From the NCBI RefSeq assembly GCF_003719305.1, contig NZ_RARC01000006.1:1-64000 (forward strand): a DNA stretch of 64,000 nt, given 5' to 3'. The notes under the pieces are model-generated. The model was not told the origin of the DNA, did no database searches, and saw nothing but the letters and a program-made list of their open reading frames with translations. Below, one piece after another: positions 1 to 8,048 of this stretch. Each line of letters opens with the position of its first letter. The stretch's first letter is position 1. The DNA comes from Mycolicibacterium stellerae. GTDB taxonomy: Bacteria; Actinomycetota; Actinomycetes; Mycobacteriales; Mycobacteriaceae. The position numbers and the translations under genes are program-made.

Positions 1-131
1 CCAGCGACTCCGAACGCTGCACCGCGTTCATCACCTGGCTACACACCTACAATCACCACCGCGGCCACACCGCACTCGGCGGTCAACCACCCGCCAGCCG
101 CGTACCTAACCTCTCAGGTCAGTACAGCTAA
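1..131 (+). mobile_element. IS481-type transposase, C-terminal end only
   Basis: An open frame runs in from the window edge and stops with TAA at 129-131. The last 42 residues include W-L-H-T-Y-N-H-H-R-G-H-T-A-L-G-G and a P-P-A-S-R-V segment. This is the typical C-terminal end of DDE integrase-fold transposases of the IS481/IS3 group, just after the catalytic glutamate. The rest lies outside the window, so I cannot tell whether the element is complete. No terminal inverted repeat is obvious in the 95 bases up to the next gene. Confidence 0.75.
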
Positions 132-226
132 TCCGCGAGCGATACGGCGAAATCGAGGTTGTGCTGGGACTTTTCGACCGGTGCATAAGCAACGCCGGTC
201 GCCACGGGTGTCGAGCCTCGCGGCAG

Positions 227-1141
227 TCATGCCAGTAGCGCAGTCCGCGGCTCCCCTTCCATGCGCAGCCGGGCGGCGTCCTGCCCTGGCGGCACACCGA
301 ACATCCGCCGGTACTCGCGGTTGAACTGCGATGGGCTGTCGTATCCGACGCGATGACCGATGCCCGCAACATCGCCGGGTCCGGACACCAGCAGTGAGCG
401 GGCCTCCTGCAACCGGATCCGCTTCTGAAACTGCAACGGGCTCATGGCCGTAACCGCGCGGAAGTGCCGGTGAAACGCCGACGGGCTCATCCCGGACAGG
501 CGCGCGAGGTCTTCGACCCTCATCGGTTCGGCGTAGTTGCCTCGGATCCACCCGATCGACCGGCTGATGAGCGACAGGTCGCTGTCGGCAAGGCCGATCT
601 GGCGGATCACGCCGCCTTGCGGACCGGTGAGCAGGCGCCAGATGATCTCCCGCTCGATCATCGGCGCGAGCACGGGCGCATCGACGGGCCGATCGAGCAG
701 GCGCAGCATTCGCACCACCGCGTCGAGCAGGTCGGCACTGGCTTCACCCGTCGACATCGCCGCGTCTCCCCCGCGAGACAACCGCTGCACCGGCGCCTGC
801 AGCACCAACTCGGCGACCACGGCCGGGCGCAGCACGAGCGCCATGGCCAGCGACGGTGAGTCATCCGTTATGTCGATGTAATGGCCGGTGACCGGCAGGT
901 TGGCGGTGACGACGAGACATTGACCCGCCCGGTACTCGTACGCCTGCGCCCCGAGGAGCAGTCGCTTACCGCCTTGGGCCATCACGACGACGAGCGGTTC
1001 GGTCAGTGAATACTCCGGCGCTGCAAAGGCCGTCGTCACCTTCGACATCAGCAGGCCGTCGACCGACGTCGACAGGTCGGGCCGGGCGTGCGCGGCGATC
1101 AACGTCCGCATCTCGTCGAGTAGATCAGCAGTCCTGCGCAT
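227..1141 (-). CDS. AraC-family transcriptional regulator
   Basis: A 304-residue regulator. Residues 1 to about 190 form the cupin-like AraC_N domain, and residues 200-290 hold two helix-turn-helix units (about 210-231 and 258-280, ending in the family pattern G-Y-D-S-P-S-Q-F-N-R-E-Y-R-R-M-F-G). I chose the ATG at 1141 because the longer frame upstream is cysteine-rich, non-family sequence that runs through the intergenic region. It is divergent from the aldo/keto reductase at 1260, a very common pairing in actinobacteria, so this protein probably controls that reductase in response to a small aldehyde or ketone. The effector is inferred only from the context. Confidence 0.9.
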   Translation of the reverse strand: MRRTADLLDEMRTLIAAHARPDLSTSVDGLLMSKVTTAFAAPEYSLTEPLVVVMAQGGKRLLLGAQAYEYRAGQCLVVTANLPVTGHYIDITDDSPSLAMALVLRPAVVAELVLQAPVQRLSRGGDAAMSTGEASADLLDAVVRMLRLLDRPVDAPVLAPMIEREIIWRLLTGPQGGVIRQIGLADSDLSLISRSIGWIRGNYAEPMRVEDLARLSGMSPSAFHRHFRAVTAMSPLQFQKRIRLQEARSLLVSGPGDVAGIGHRVGYDSPSQFNREYRRMFGVPPGQDAARLRMEGEPRTALLA

Positions 1142-1217
1142 ACTCCGATCACAGCAAATTCGATAGGATTGTGCAAGGCAATGATTGCATCGATATACCG
1201 CTGAACAGCTGATAGGC

Positions 1218-1241
1218 GTTTGATGGAGATATCCATCAAAC
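1218..1241. promoter_or_regulatory. Perfect palindrome before aldo/keto reductase RBS
   Basis: Ten-base arms GTTTGATGGA and TCCATCAAAC are exact inverted repeats separated by GATA. They end six bases before the AAGGAG ribosome binding site at 1247-1252. The position suits a repressor operator or an mRNA hairpin that would affect ribosome access. A second, weaker repeat (TGCAA at 1172-1176 and TTGCA at 1185-1189) lies nearer the AraC gene and could be the AraC site. The role of each is inferred. Confidence 0.6.
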
Positions 1242-1259
1242 ACGCCAAGGAGCAGGTTC

Positions 1260-2342
1260 ATGCCACTCGATCACTACCTCACGCTCGGTCGCTCAGGGCT
1301 GCGGGTCAGTCCGTTTGCACTCGGCGCGATGACGTTCGGCGAAGACGCGGGCGGCGCGGGATCCAGCGTCGAGGAGTCCGAGAAAATTCTCGCGTCCTAC
1401 GTGGACCGCGGCGGCAACTTCGTCGACACCGCCAACTTCTACACCAACGGCCATTCGGAGAAGATCCTCGGCGACTGGTTGGCCGGCCATCCCGGTCAAC
1501 GCGATCGCGTCGTGCTGGCGTCGAAGTTCTTCACCAACATGTATCCGGGCAACCCCAACGGCGGCGGCGCTGGCCGCTCATCGATCAGGAGCCAGTTGCA
1601 CCAGACGCTGCGCCGGTTGCAGACCGACTACCTGGACCTCTACTGGCTGCACAACTGGGACCGCAACACGCCGATCGAGGAAACCATGCGATCGCTCGAC
1701 GACCTGGTCCGGGAGGGCACGATTCGCTACATCGGGTTCTCCAACACGCCGGCCTGGGTCACCGCGCAGGCGCAGACGACGGCCCTGCTGCGCGGCTGGA
1801 CGCCGCTGATCGCCTTGCAGGTGGAGTATTCGCTGCTGGCCCGCACCGTGGAGGGTGAAGTCGCACCCCTTGCGCTGGACCAGGAGATGGCGCTCGTGCC
1901 GTGGAGTCCGCTGAAGAACGGCTTCCTTTCCGGCAAGTACCGCCGTGGCGTCGAGGTCAGCGACTCGGCCAGGGCGGCCTACGTCGGCGGGCCGAGCGAC
2001 GACGAGTTCGTGGTCATCGACACCGTCGCCGCGATCGCCGATGAACTCCAAACGAGCTCTGCGGCAGTGTCGCTCGCATGGTTGCGGGCACGCGAGGGGA
2101 CCGTCGTACCGATCGTGGGTGCCCGCAGGCTGGCGCACCTCGAGGACAACCTCGCCGCCGTCGACGTGACGCTGAGCACCGAGCACCTGCGCATGCTCAA
2201 CGACGTTTCGGCACCGGCTTTGAGCTACCCGGCAGAGATGAACGGCGCCATGCGGGCGATGCTTCAGTTCGCGGGCTGCACGGTCGACGGTGAGTCGTCA
2301 ACGCCGTACCCACCGCTGCTGCAGAGCGACGTTCGGTACTGA
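1260..2342 (+). CDS. Aldo/keto reductase
   Basis: A 360-residue NAD(P)H-dependent oxidoreductase of the aldo/keto reductase superfamily (TIM barrel). The catalytic tetrad is visible as D56, Y61, K89 and H131, and the region near residues 290-310 (V-P-I-V-G-A-R) fits the cofactor-binding segment. The start is supported by AAGGAG eight bases upstream. The protein resembles YajO/Tas-type AKRs, which reduce aldehydes and ketones in the cytoplasm; the physiological substrate cannot be read from sequence. It is divergent from an AraC regulator and preceded by a perfect palindrome, so it is probably inducible. Confidence 0.9.
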   Translation: MPLDHYLTLGRSGLRVSPFALGAMTFGEDAGGAGSSVEESEKILASYVDRGGNFVDTANFYTNGHSEKILGDWLAGHPGQRDRVVLASKFFTNMYPGNPNGGGAGRSSIRSQLHQTLRRLQTDYLDLYWLHNWDRNTPIEETMRSLDDLVREGTIRYIGFSNTPAWVTAQAQTTALLRGWTPLIALQVEYSLLARTVEGEVAPLALDQEMALVPWSPLKNGFLSGKYRRGVEVSDSARAAYVGGPSDDEFVVIDTVAAIADELQTSSAAVSLAWLRAREGTVVPIVGARRLAHLEDNLAAVDVTLSTEHLRMLNDVSAPALSYPAEMNGAMRAMLQFAGCTVDGESSTPYPPLLQSDVRY

Positions 2343-2343
2343 C

Positions 2344-3000
2344 TCAGGCCGAAGTGATCCCGGCCATGACGGGTGCGAGTAGATCGGTGAGCGCTGCCCA
2401 GGCCACGGTCTTGGTCTCGGGCAGCGCGATTCCGAATTGGTAAGGGGCGAAATGGATCTCCAGACCCTCGGCGGTGGGGATCCAGTTCACGAAGTTCTCG
2501 GCCCGCGGCTCGGCTCCGGTGAGCTCGGACAATCGGTGCAGCCCGGCCTGCGAGTCGGTGAAGAGGTCGGTGAGCATGACGGGATCAGCGCTTCGACTGT
2601 CGATCACGACGGTGCTGATGTATGGAGTCGGATGCACGCCGTAGTAGTGCGTACCCAGGATGAGCTGGGCCACCGCGATGCTGCGAAACGTCACCTGACC
2701 GTTCGAGTCGAAGTTCCACTGTTCTCCAGGGTTGGATTCGCTTTTCGCCCTTTCGATCTGTTCGGTGACCGCGACGCGACTGGCGTGGTTGAACGCCTCG
2801 AGCACGGCAGGGTCACCGCCGGAGAGCTCGGAGAACTTCGCGTCCCAATTTCCCAACCGGTCGGTTGTGGTGCCGTCGATCGAGGTCATCTTGACGGCGT
2901 AGGCCTTGCCGCTGGACACCCCGGTGTCGGCTGCAGCTGGTGCGGCAGGCGACGCCACCAGAACCGCGAGCACCGCAGCAATCGCCGTAATACGCCTCAT
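2344..3000 (-). CDS. Secreted DUF3298-type (RsiV-like) protein
   Basis: A 218-residue exported protein. Residues 1-25 are a classic signal peptide (R-R near the start, alanine-rich core, A-A-A-D cleavage area). The C-terminal half has the hallmarks of the DUF3298/RsiV fold: T-D-L-F in the middle and a final F-A-P-Y-Q-F-G segment followed by V-A-W-A-A-L-T-D-L-L. RsiV homologues bind lysozyme as anti-sigma factors, but this protein has no transmembrane anti-sigma part, so only the fold is implied. Its ATG overlaps the stop of the tiny frame upstream (ATGA), which places it at the end of the glpD operon. Confidence 0.75.
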   Translation of the reverse strand: MRRITAIAAVLAVLVASPAAPAAADTGVSSGKAYAVKMTSIDGTTTDRLGNWDAKFSELSGGDPAVLEAFNHASRVAVTEQIERAKSESNPGEQWNFDSNGQVTFRSIAVAQLILGTHYYGVHPTPYISTVVIDSRSADPVMLTDLFTDSQAGLHRLSELTGAEPRAENFVNWIPTAEGLEIHFAPYQFGIALPETKTVAWAALTDLLAPVMAGITSA

Positions 3001-3086
3001 TCGACGGCCTGACCGATGCCGAGGATGTTGCCTTCGCTGTCGCAGAACCAGGCATTACGCCCGACCCGGCCGTCAGCCAGACTCAT
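2997..3086 (-). CDS. Short VOC/glyoxalase C-terminal remnant, coupled
   Basis: A 29-residue frame starting M-S-L-A-D-G and containing R-N-A-W-F-C-D-S-E-G-N-I-L-G-I-G-Q, which reads like the last beta-alpha-beta stretch of a glyoxalase/VOC protein. It is preceded by AGGAGG. Its ATG overlaps the glpD stop (TGATG), and its stop overlaps the next start (ATGA). It is therefore placed to be translated between two genes, although it can hardly fold as an enzyme. I read it as the end of a deleted VOC gene, retained perhaps for translational coupling. Confidence 0.45.
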   Translation of the reverse strand: MSLADGRVGRNAWFCDSEGNILGIGQAVE

Positions 3087-4624
3087 CAATTACCTCCTGC
3101 GAGCATTTCCTCCGCCACAGTCAACACCGTGTCCCGTTCGGAGTCGACCAGCCCGATGCGGGTGCGACGGTCGACGATATCGTCCACCGTCAGCGCGCCC
3201 TCGTGGGTCACCGCGTACTCGAACTCGGCCCGGATCACGTCGATTCCTTCGGCCACCGGATCGCCTGCCCGGTCGCAGGTGGCGCTGGCGATCACGTTCG
3301 GTGCCTCGGCCCCGAATCGGGCGACCAACGAGGACGGCAGTTCGGTGGGAACACGTAGCGTCGCAACCGGATTCGACGGCGCACCGACGAGCGGCAGGTT
3401 TCGCGTCCGGCAGCGGCCGCCGGACAGGCCACGCAGCGCGGCGGCCTTGTCGAGCACATCCTCGGCCATGTAGCGATACTCGGTCAGCTTGCCGCCGACC
3501 ACGCTGATCACTCCCGACGGTGACTCGACGACGGCATGGTCGCGCGACACATCGGCCGTCCTGCCCCCTCCGTTGTCGATCAGCGGCCGCAGCCCCGCGT
3601 ATGCGCCGATGACATCGTCGCGGCCCAGCTTCACGTTCAGCGCGGTGTTGACGGTGTCCAGCAGGAAGCCGATCTCCTCCGGCGTCGGCTCGGCGACGTC
3701 GGGTATCGGTCCCGGCGCGTCCTCGTCCGTCAGGCCGAGATACACCCGGCCCAGCTGCTCGGGCATCGCGAACACGAAGCGGTTGAGTTCTCCCGGTATG
3801 GGTATGGTCAGCGCCGCTGCCGGGTTTCCGAACGCCTTCGCATCGAAGACCAGATGTGTGCCGCGGCTTGGTCGCAACGTGATCGAGTTGTCGACCTCCC
3901 CGGCCCACACGCCGCTGGCATTGATAACGGCACGCGCCTTGACCTCGAACGACTCGCCGGTCAGCCGGTCGGTCAGGCGCACCGAGGTGCCGGTGGCGTC
4001 CGAGGCCGCGACCCGGGTCAGGATGACCGCGCCGTGCTGGGCGGCCGTTCTCGCGACGGCGGCGACCAGGCGGGCGTCGTCGATCAACTGCCCGTCATAG
4101 GCCAGCAGCCCGCCGCGCAGGCCGTCGCGCCGAACCGCGGGCACCATGTCGACGGCGCGGCTCACAGAGATGCGCCGGGATCGGGGCAGCGTCGATGATC
4201 GCGTGCCCGCCATGCAGCGCAGCGCGTCGCCGGCGAGGAATCCGGTGCGCACCAGCGCGCGTTCCGGGCTGCCCATCGCGGGCAGCAGCGGAACGAGTTG
4301 GGGCATGGCGCTGACCAGATGCGGGGCGTTGCGCGTCATCAGGATTCCGCGTTCGGCGGCGCTGCGCCTGGCGATACCGACGTTGCCGGTCGCCAGGTAG
4401 CGCAGGCCGCCGTGCACGAGCTTGGAACTCCACCGGCTGGTCCCGAAGGCCAGGTCATGCTTTTCGACGAGAGCAACCGTCAGACCTCGCGACGCGGCGT
4501 CGAGCGCGATCCCCGTTCCGGTGATGCCGCCGCCGATGACCACGACATCGAGCTGCCTGCCGTCGGCCAGCGCCGCCAATTCGCGTGCGCGGCGAGATGC
4601 GTTGAGGGCAGCCGAACTCGTCAT
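3086..4624 (-). CDS. glpD: Aerobic glycerol-3-phosphate dehydrogenase
   Basis: A 512-residue FAD enzyme that oxidises sn-glycerol 3-phosphate to dihydroxyacetone phosphate and passes electrons to menaquinone at the membrane. The dinucleotide-binding G-G-G-I-T-G is at residues 31-36, followed by the DAO-family signature with S-S-K-L-V-H-G-G-L-R-Y. The C-terminal GlpD_C region is also present. I chose the ATG at 4624 because it overlaps the upstream TetR stop (ATGA); the longer frame is arginine-rich read-through of the TetR gene. Order and orientation (glpD, TetR, divergent FAD oxidase, diacylglycerol kinase) match the glpD1 locus of M. tuberculosis as I remember it. Confidence 0.93.
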   Translation of the reverse strand: MTSSAALNASRRARELAALADGRQLDVVVIGGGITGTGIALDAASRGLTVALVEKHDLAFGTSRWSSKLVHGGLRYLATGNVGIARRSAAERGILMTRNAPHLVSAMPQLVPLLPAMGSPERALVRTGFLAGDALRCMAGTRSSTLPRSRRISVSRAVDMVPAVRRDGLRGGLLAYDGQLIDDARLVAAVARTAAQHGAVILTRVAASDATGTSVRLTDRLTGESFEVKARAVINASGVWAGEVDNSITLRPSRGTHLVFDAKAFGNPAAALTIPIPGELNRFVFAMPEQLGRVYLGLTDEDAPGPIPDVAEPTPEEIGFLLDTVNTALNVKLGRDDVIGAYAGLRPLIDNGGGRTADVSRDHAVVESPSGVISVVGGKLTEYRYMAEDVLDKAAALRGLSGGRCRTRNLPLVGAPSNPVATLRVPTELPSSLVARFGAEAPNVIASATCDRAGDPVAEGIDVIRAEFEYAVTHEGALTVDDIVDRRTRIGLVDSERDTVLTVAEEMLAGGN

Positions 4625-5202
4625 GGTTTCAGGTATCCGTTCAATGAGTGGGCGAGTTCGACCGCGAGGGCATCGGCATCGAGAATCGGCTCGACGATCT
4701 GTGCGGATTGAATGGTCGACTGGGTGATCAGCAGGCACATCGCGGCGAGTTGGCGTGGGTCACCCTCCCGTACGCTGCCCTCGCGCTGGGCCACCTTCAG
4801 CTCGGCGGCGACGGCATTGATGAGGATCTGCTGGCTGGTGCCGAGGCGCTCGGCGATGTACACCATCGCCAGCTCGGGTGCGGAGTGGAATACCGACATC
4901 ACGACGTCGTCATGGCGAAGCCGTTCTGCGACACCGACGATCCGCTCGACCAGGGCTTCGCGTCCCGCGCCGCGTGACGGCACATCGCGCAGCACGCCGA
5001 CGATCCGCGCGGTCAACAGCGCCGCAAGCAACGCCCGGGTGTCGGGCCAACGGCGGTAGATGGTCGGTCTGCTCACCCCCGCCCGGCGGGCGATTTCTGC
5101 CAGCGTCACCCGGTCTATGCCGAAGGCCAGCACGCAACTCGCCGCCGCGTCGAGGATCCGGTCACCGAGGTCTGGCGACAAGTCGTTACTGATTGACAGC
5201 AT
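4621..5202 (-). CDS. TetR-family regulator upstream of glpD
   Basis: A 193-residue TetR protein. The N-terminal helix-turn-helix spans about residues 33-54 (L-A-E-I-A-R-R-A-G-V-S-R-P-T-I-Y-R-R-W), and the rest is an all-alpha ligand domain. The ATG at 5202 is preferred to one at 5238, which would lie inside the divergent coding region. The start codons of this gene and the oxidase are only 17 bases apart, and an inverted repeat covers both. The gene is translationally coupled to glpD, so it probably autoregulates the operon and controls the divergent gene. The ligand is unknown; a glycerolipid intermediate is a guess from the neighbours. Confidence 0.9.
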   Translation of the reverse strand: MLSISNDLSPDLGDRILDAAASCVLAFGIDRVTLAEIARRAGVSRPTIYRRWPDTRALLAALLTARIVGVLRDVPSRGAGREALVERIVGVAERLRHDDVVMSVFHSAPELAMVYIAERLGTSQQILINAVAAELKVAQREGSVREGDPRQLAAMCLLITQSTIQSAQIVEPILDADALAVELAHSLNGYLKP

Positions 5203-5218
5203 ATGTAATACTGTAACG
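5184..5218. promoter_or_regulatory. Inverted repeat covering divergent start codons
   Basis: CGTTAC at 5184-5189 and GTAACG at 5213-5218 are exact inverted arms. The similarity continues imperfectly inward (CGTTACTGATTGAC against CGTTACAGTATTAC on the other strand). Only 17 bases separate the two ATGs, so promoter elements must overlap the coding starts and at least one transcript is probably leaderless. This is the natural place for the TetR to bind. The operator role is inferred. Confidence 0.5.
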
Positions 5219-5219
5219 C

Positions 5220-6803
5220 ATGATGAAGTGGGATGCATGGGGCGACCCGGAGCAGGCGAAGCCGCTCTCCGACGGAATTCGGAATCTGCTGACGCAGGCG
5301 CTCGGGGTCGGCGACGCCCAGCTTCCCGAGCTCGAACCCGATCGGGTCAAGCTGCGACCGTCGGCACTCTCACCCGCCGACCACGACGGGTTGGCCGACA
5401 TCGTCGGGGCGCAGAACTGCCGCGTCGACGACGGCGACAGACTGCTTCGCGCAGGCGGAAAGTCCACCCTTGATCTGCTGCGGCGCCGCGACCCGGGCGT
5501 CCAGGACGCACCCGATGCGGTCCTGCTTCCTGGTGACGACGACGAGATTGCCGCGATCCTGCGGTGGTGCGGACAGCGCAGCATCGCCGTCGTTCCGTTC
5601 GGCGGAGGAACCAGTGTCGTCGGCGGTCTCGATCCGCTGCGTGGTCAGTTCAAGGCGGTGGTCTCGCTCGATCTGCGCAGGCTGAACGAACTGCACTCGC
5701 TCGACGAGGTATCCGGGGAGGCCGAGCTCGGCGCGGGCGTCACGGGACCCGATGCCGAACGCCTGCTCGGCGAGCGGGGATTCTCGCTCGGTCACTTCCC
5801 GCAGAGTTTTCAGTTCGCGACGATCGGCGGATTCGCCGCGACGAGGTCGTCCGGGCAGGACTCGGCGGGCTACGGACGTTTCAACGACATGGTGCGCGGC
5901 CTGCGCGCGATCACGCCTGCGGGCGTGCTCGACCTCGGGCGTGCGCCGGAATCCGCGGCAGGCCCGGATCTACGTCAGCTGCTGATCGGCTCCGAGGGAG
6001 TGTTCGGCGTCATCACCCGCGTCCGCGTCAAGGTTCACCCGACGCCGGCCGCGACCCGCTACGAGGCCTGGTCGTTTCCCGACTTCGCCAGCGGCGCCGA
6101 CGGCCTGCGCGCCGTCGCCCAAACCGGTACCGGCCCGACCGTGCTGCGCCTCTCCGACGAGGCCGAAACCGGTGTGAACCTTGCCACCACCGAGAGCATC
6201 GGCGAGAACAGCATCACCGGTGGCTGCCTGGCGATCACCGTGTTCGAGGGGTCCGAGGAACACGTCGAAAGCAGGCACGCCGAAACGCGGGCACTGCTGC
6301 AGGCCAAGGGCGGCACCTCGCTCGGCGAAGCGCCGGCGCGCGCATGGGAGCACGGCCGCTTCAACGCGCCGTATCTGCGCGATTCGCTGCTGTCGGCGGG
6401 CGCGTTGTGCGAAACCCTTGAGACGGCCACCAACTGGTCCAACATCCCCGCGCTGAAATCCGCGGTGACCGAGGCGCTGACGACCGCGCTGGCCGAAACC
6501 GGCACGCCTGCGCTTGTGCTGTGCCACATTTCGCATGTGTATCCCACCGGGGCGTCGCTCTACTTCACCGTCGTCGCCGCGCAACGCGGCAATCCGATCG
6601 AGCAGTGGCGCAAGGCGAAAGCCGCGGCGTCGGACGCGATGGTGCGCACCGGCGCCACGATCACCCACCACCACGCGGTCGGTGCCGACCATCGGCCGTG
6701 GATGCGCGACGAAGTGGGCGACGTCGGGGTCAAGGTGCTGCAAGCTGTCAAGGCGACCCTCGATCCGGCGGGAATCCTCAACCCGGGCAAATTGATTCCG
6801 TGA
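5220..6803 (+). CDS. FAD-linked oxidase, alkyl-DHAP synthase-like
   Basis: A 527-residue flavoprotein of the FAD_binding_4/FAD-oxidase_C family. The FAD-binding P-F-G-G-G-T-S-V-V-G-G lies at residues 126-136, and the C-terminal part carries the H-H-H-A-V-G stretch and the terminal D-P-x-G-I-L-N-P-G-K typical of alkyldihydroxyacetonephosphate synthases and D-lactate/glycolate oxidases. Its place beside glpD and a lipid kinase, as in the Rv2251 neighbourhood, favours a role in glycerol- or ether-lipid metabolism over lactate oxidation. Two adjacent ATGs (5220 and 5223) are possible starts. The substrate is not established from sequence. Confidence 0.85.
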   Translation: MMKWDAWGDPEQAKPLSDGIRNLLTQALGVGDAQLPELEPDRVKLRPSALSPADHDGLADIVGAQNCRVDDGDRLLRAGGKSTLDLLRRRDPGVQDAPDAVLLPGDDDEIAAILRWCGQRSIAVVPFGGGTSVVGGLDPLRGQFKAVVSLDLRRLNELHSLDEVSGEAELGAGVTGPDAERLLGERGFSLGHFPQSFQFATIGGFAATRSSGQDSAGYGRFNDMVRGLRAITPAGVLDLGRAPESAAGPDLRQLLIGSEGVFGVITRVRVKVHPTPAATRYEAWSFPDFASGADGLRAVAQTGTGPTVLRLSDEAETGVNLATTESIGENSITGGCLAITVFEGSEEHVESRHAETRALLQAKGGTSLGEAPARAWEHGRFNAPYLRDSLLSAGALCETLETATNWSNIPALKSAVTEALTTALAETGTPALVLCHISHVYPTGASLYFTVVAAQRGNPIEQWRKAKAAASDAMVRTGATITHHHAVGADHRPWMRDEVGDVGVKVLQAVKATLDPAGILNPGKLIP

Positions 6804-6828
6804 CGCGCGCGCGTCGTGGGAGAGCGAG

Positions 6829-7725
6829 ATGACCGGAGTCGGCCGGGTCACGATGCTGACCAACCCGGCGTCCGGGCATGGCAGCGCACCACACGCGGCC
6901 GAACGGGCGGTGGCTCAACTGCATCGCCGCGGCGTCGACGTCGTCGCCATCGCGGGAGCCGACGCCGAGCATGCGCGTCGACTAGTCGAAGGCGCACTGG
7001 AACGGGGGATGGACGCACTCGTCGTCGTGGGCGGAGACGGCATCATCGCGCTTGCGCTGCAGGTGTTGGCGCAAACCGACATCCCGCTGGCCATCATCCC
7101 GGCCGGCACCGGCAACGACCATGCCCGCGAATTCCGTATTCCCACAAAGGATCCCGAGGCTGCCGCCGATGTCGTCGTCGACGGCGCTGTGCAAACAGTC
7201 GACCTCGGTCGCATCAAAGGCGCCGACGGCACCGACAGATGGTTCGGCACCGTGATGGCCGCCGGCTTCGACTCACTCGTCACCGATCGCACCAACCGCA
7301 TGCGGTGGCCGCACGGCCGGATGCGCTACAACGTGGCCATGGTCGCCGAATTGTCCAAGCTTCGACTGCTTCCGTTTCGCCTGTCCCTCGACGGTGAGGA
7401 ACTCGATACCGAGCTCACGCTTGCCGCATTCGGCAACACGAAGAGCTACGGCGGCGGCATGCTGATCTGTCCGGACGCCGACCCAACCGACGGTCAGCTC
7501 GACGTAACCATGGTGGCCTCGGCGTCGCGCACGAAGCTGATTCGCTTGTTCCCCACCGTGTTCAAGGGCAGCCATGTCGACCTCGACGAGGTGCGCACCG
7601 CACGTGCGCGCACGATCACGGTGGACTCCCCCGGCATCAATGCCTACGCCGACGGCGAGTACGTCTGCCCGCTGCCGGTCGAGGTGTCGGCGGTACCGGG
7701 AGCGCTGAAGATCCTGCGGCCGTAG
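6829..7725 (+). CDS. Diacylglycerol/lipid kinase
   Basis: A 298-residue member of the diacylglycerol kinase catalytic family, expected to phosphorylate diacylglycerol to phosphatidic acid at the inner membrane face. The nucleotide loop is G-G-D-G-I at 68-72 (most family members have T where this has I), followed by P-A-G-T-G-N-D at 91-97. The C-terminal beta-sandwich domain includes the F-G-N-T-K-S-Y-G-G-G-M segment. It lies 25 bases after the FAD oxidase in the same orientation. In M. tuberculosis the equivalent Rv2252 is linked to phosphatidylinositol mannoside synthesis; that is recall, not something seen here. Confidence 0.9.
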   Translation: MTGVGRVTMLTNPASGHGSAPHAAERAVAQLHRRGVDVVAIAGADAEHARRLVEGALERGMDALVVVGGDGIIALALQVLAQTDIPLAIIPAGTGNDHAREFRIPTKDPEAAADVVVDGAVQTVDLGRIKGADGTDRWFGTVMAAGFDSLVTDRTNRMRWPHGRMRYNVAMVAELSKLRLLPFRLSLDGEELDTELTLAAFGNTKSYGGGMLICPDADPTDGQLDVTMVASASRTKLIRLFPTVFKGSHVDLDEVRTARARTITVDSPGINAYADGEYVCPLPVEVSAVPGALKILRP

Positions 7726-7726
7726 C

Positions 7727-8038
7727 GTGGCACCGATGGAGTGGGAGTTCGACGCCGAGGTGTTCCAATGGCGCGGCCCGGCACCGTACTTCTTCGTCGA
7801 AACCCCTGACGAGGTCGACGCGTTTCTGCACGATCACGCCGCGGACCTCACCTATGGGTGGGGGGTCATTCCCGCGCGTGTGCGGATCGGCGACATCGAG
7901 GTCGGCACGTCGTTGATCCCGCGCGACGACGTCTATCTCGTACCGCTGAAGGTGGCCCTGCGCAGACCGCTGGGAATCGACGACGGCGACGCCGTGCACG
8001 TGCAGTTGGCGGTGGAACCCAGCCGGCGCCGCGGCTGA
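7727..8038 (+). CDS. DUF1905-type small protein
   Basis: A 103-residue protein starting with GTG one base after the lipid kinase stop; an in-frame ATG at 7736 is an alternative start. It has the DUF1905 pattern: an early W-x-G-P-A-P-Y-F-F-V, a central W-G-V-I-P-A-R-V-R-I-G, and a late Y-L-V-P-L-K-V-A-L-R-R followed by G-D-x-V-x-V. The family forms small beta-barrels of unknown function. Its tight spacing suggests cotranscription with the lipid kinase, but no functional link is visible. Confidence 0.8.
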   Translation: MAPMEWEFDAEVFQWRGPAPYFFVETPDEVDAFLHDHAADLTYGWGVIPARVRIGDIEVGTSLIPRDDVYLVPLKVALRRPLGIDDGDAVHVQLAVEPSRRRG

Positions 8039-8048
8039 ATGTCGTCGG

